Assembly (NCBI GenBank): GCA_021828345.1
Contig: JAJZJI010000067.1
Coordinates: 1 to 6,477, forward strand
DNA length: 6,477 bases
Origin: Microcaldota archaeon
GTDB lineage: Archaea > Micrarchaeota > Micrarchaeia > Micrarchaeales > Micrarchaeaceae
Reading direction: 5' to 3'
Each line of letters begins with the position of its first letter. Position 1 is the first letter of the stretch. A program made the position numbers and the translations under genes. Positions 6,141 through 6,477 of the stretch are shown one piece after another. The notes beneath the pieces were generated by a model. The model was not told the DNA's origin, searched no databases, and was given only the letters and a program-made list of their open reading frames with translations.

Positions 6141-6432
6141 TGTTTGATGTAACCCATGCCCTTAAACTACGCCATCACGAAAACCTATGGTTTACGTGGG
6201 TTAACGTGCCAACGCACTGTAATCTGCCACCAGAACTGAAACTAGAGCCGATTTTGTAGGGGGGGTCAAAATCGCCCACCTTTTGTAGATAAAAGACATA
6301 GTTTCTGCGCCGCCATGTCCTACAAAGTAGCCACAGCAGCCGTAGCCCGCCGTGCGACACTCAAAGGTGTCTTAAAGGCGGGCGGAGGCTGCAAGACGAG
6401 ATAGTCTCTACATGACTCTCTACATGGACGGC
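6141..6432. ncRNA. G+C-rich hairpin-rich segment, candidate structured RNA of unknown family
   Basis: In a window whose genes are roughly one third G+C, positions 6301-6400 contain 61 G or C by hand count, and no convincing ORF covers the segment. Nested stems are visible. GCAGCC 6336-6341 pairs with GGCTGC 6387-6392; after a 3x3 internal loop, GCCCGCC 6345-6351 pairs with GGCGGGC 6377-6383; after another loop, GACAC 6356-6360 pairs with GTGTC 6367-6371. This rod is enclosed by a 10-bp helix, 6309-6318 with 6422-6432, with one bulged A6428. Further 5', GTAACCCA 6149-6156 pairs with 6197-6205 (one bulge) enclosing AAACC/GGTTT 6181-6193, and CGATTTT 6249-6255 pairs with AAAATCG 6268-6274. I checked for RNase P, SRP and rRNA signature motifs and recognised none. 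The strand is undecided. It could be an RNA gene or the structured end of a mobile element. Confidence 0.4.
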
Positions 6433-6477
6433 TATAATATTGATGTGCAGTAGTTCCTAGACAAAAAACGAGGTTTT

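Noticed and set aside
6175..6360. 61-codon minus-strand frame
   Set aside because: Composition is unlike the other proteins (Trp, Arg and Leu stretches), there is no Shine-Dalgarno sequence, and it crosses the hairpins. It looks like a by-product of the G+C-rich segment.
6320..6477. TnpB C-terminus with its guide RNA
   Set aside because: No zinc-finger or catalytic motif of TnpB is present in the open frame at the edge. It is kept only as a hypothesis for the structured segment.

Overview
The window looks like chromosomal DNA from an AT-rich archaeon. The signs are a tRNA-Val gene without an encoded CCA, TATA-box spacing that predicts short or absent leaders, an AbrB-PhoU fusion regulator and an archaeal NadM-type adenylyltransferase. 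A membrane protein dense in N-glycosylation sequons also fits. A reduced-genome lineage such as a DPANN archaeon is my best guess, but nothing here fixes the lineage.

Left part (1-1101). A partial cob(I)alamin adenosyltransferase runs off the left edge on the minus strand. It is divergent from a complete tRNA-Val(CAC). Next comes a minus-strand single-pass membrane protein of unknown function, then a terminator-like hairpin.

Centre (1116-3737, minus strand). This is a compact NAD salvage operon. In transcription order it holds nicotinamide phosphoribosyltransferase (Nampt) in two consecutive in-frame pieces separated by one TAA, then NMN adenylyltransferase (NadM), then a Nudix ADP-ribose pyrophosphatase. 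NAD-cleaving enzymes release nicotinamide and ADP-ribose. Nampt and NadM rebuild NAD from nicotinamide, and the Nudix enzyme turns ADP-ribose into AMP and ribose 5-phosphate, a PRPP precursor. The operon shares a 111-bp TATA-rich promoter region with a divergent AbrB-PhoU regulator (3849-4721). That region contains a perfect 15-bp palindrome near the predicted start of the Nampt transcript.

Right part (about 4807-6477). Downstream of phoU is an orphan 3' half of a type II (Leu-like) tRNA on the minus strand, with no matching 5' acceptor strand in the window. It could be an integration scar or a split-tRNA half. Beyond it, on the side where an integrated element would lie, are a DnaQ/YprB-like exonuclease with a cysteine-rich tail and a G+C-rich, hairpin-rich segment (about 6141-6432) without a convincing ORF. 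That segment is a candidate structured RNA that I cannot assign to a known family.

The observations most worth following are the in-frame split of an otherwise intact Nampt, the recycling logic of the NAD operon with its palindromic operator, the orphan tRNA half, and the unidentified structured segment.
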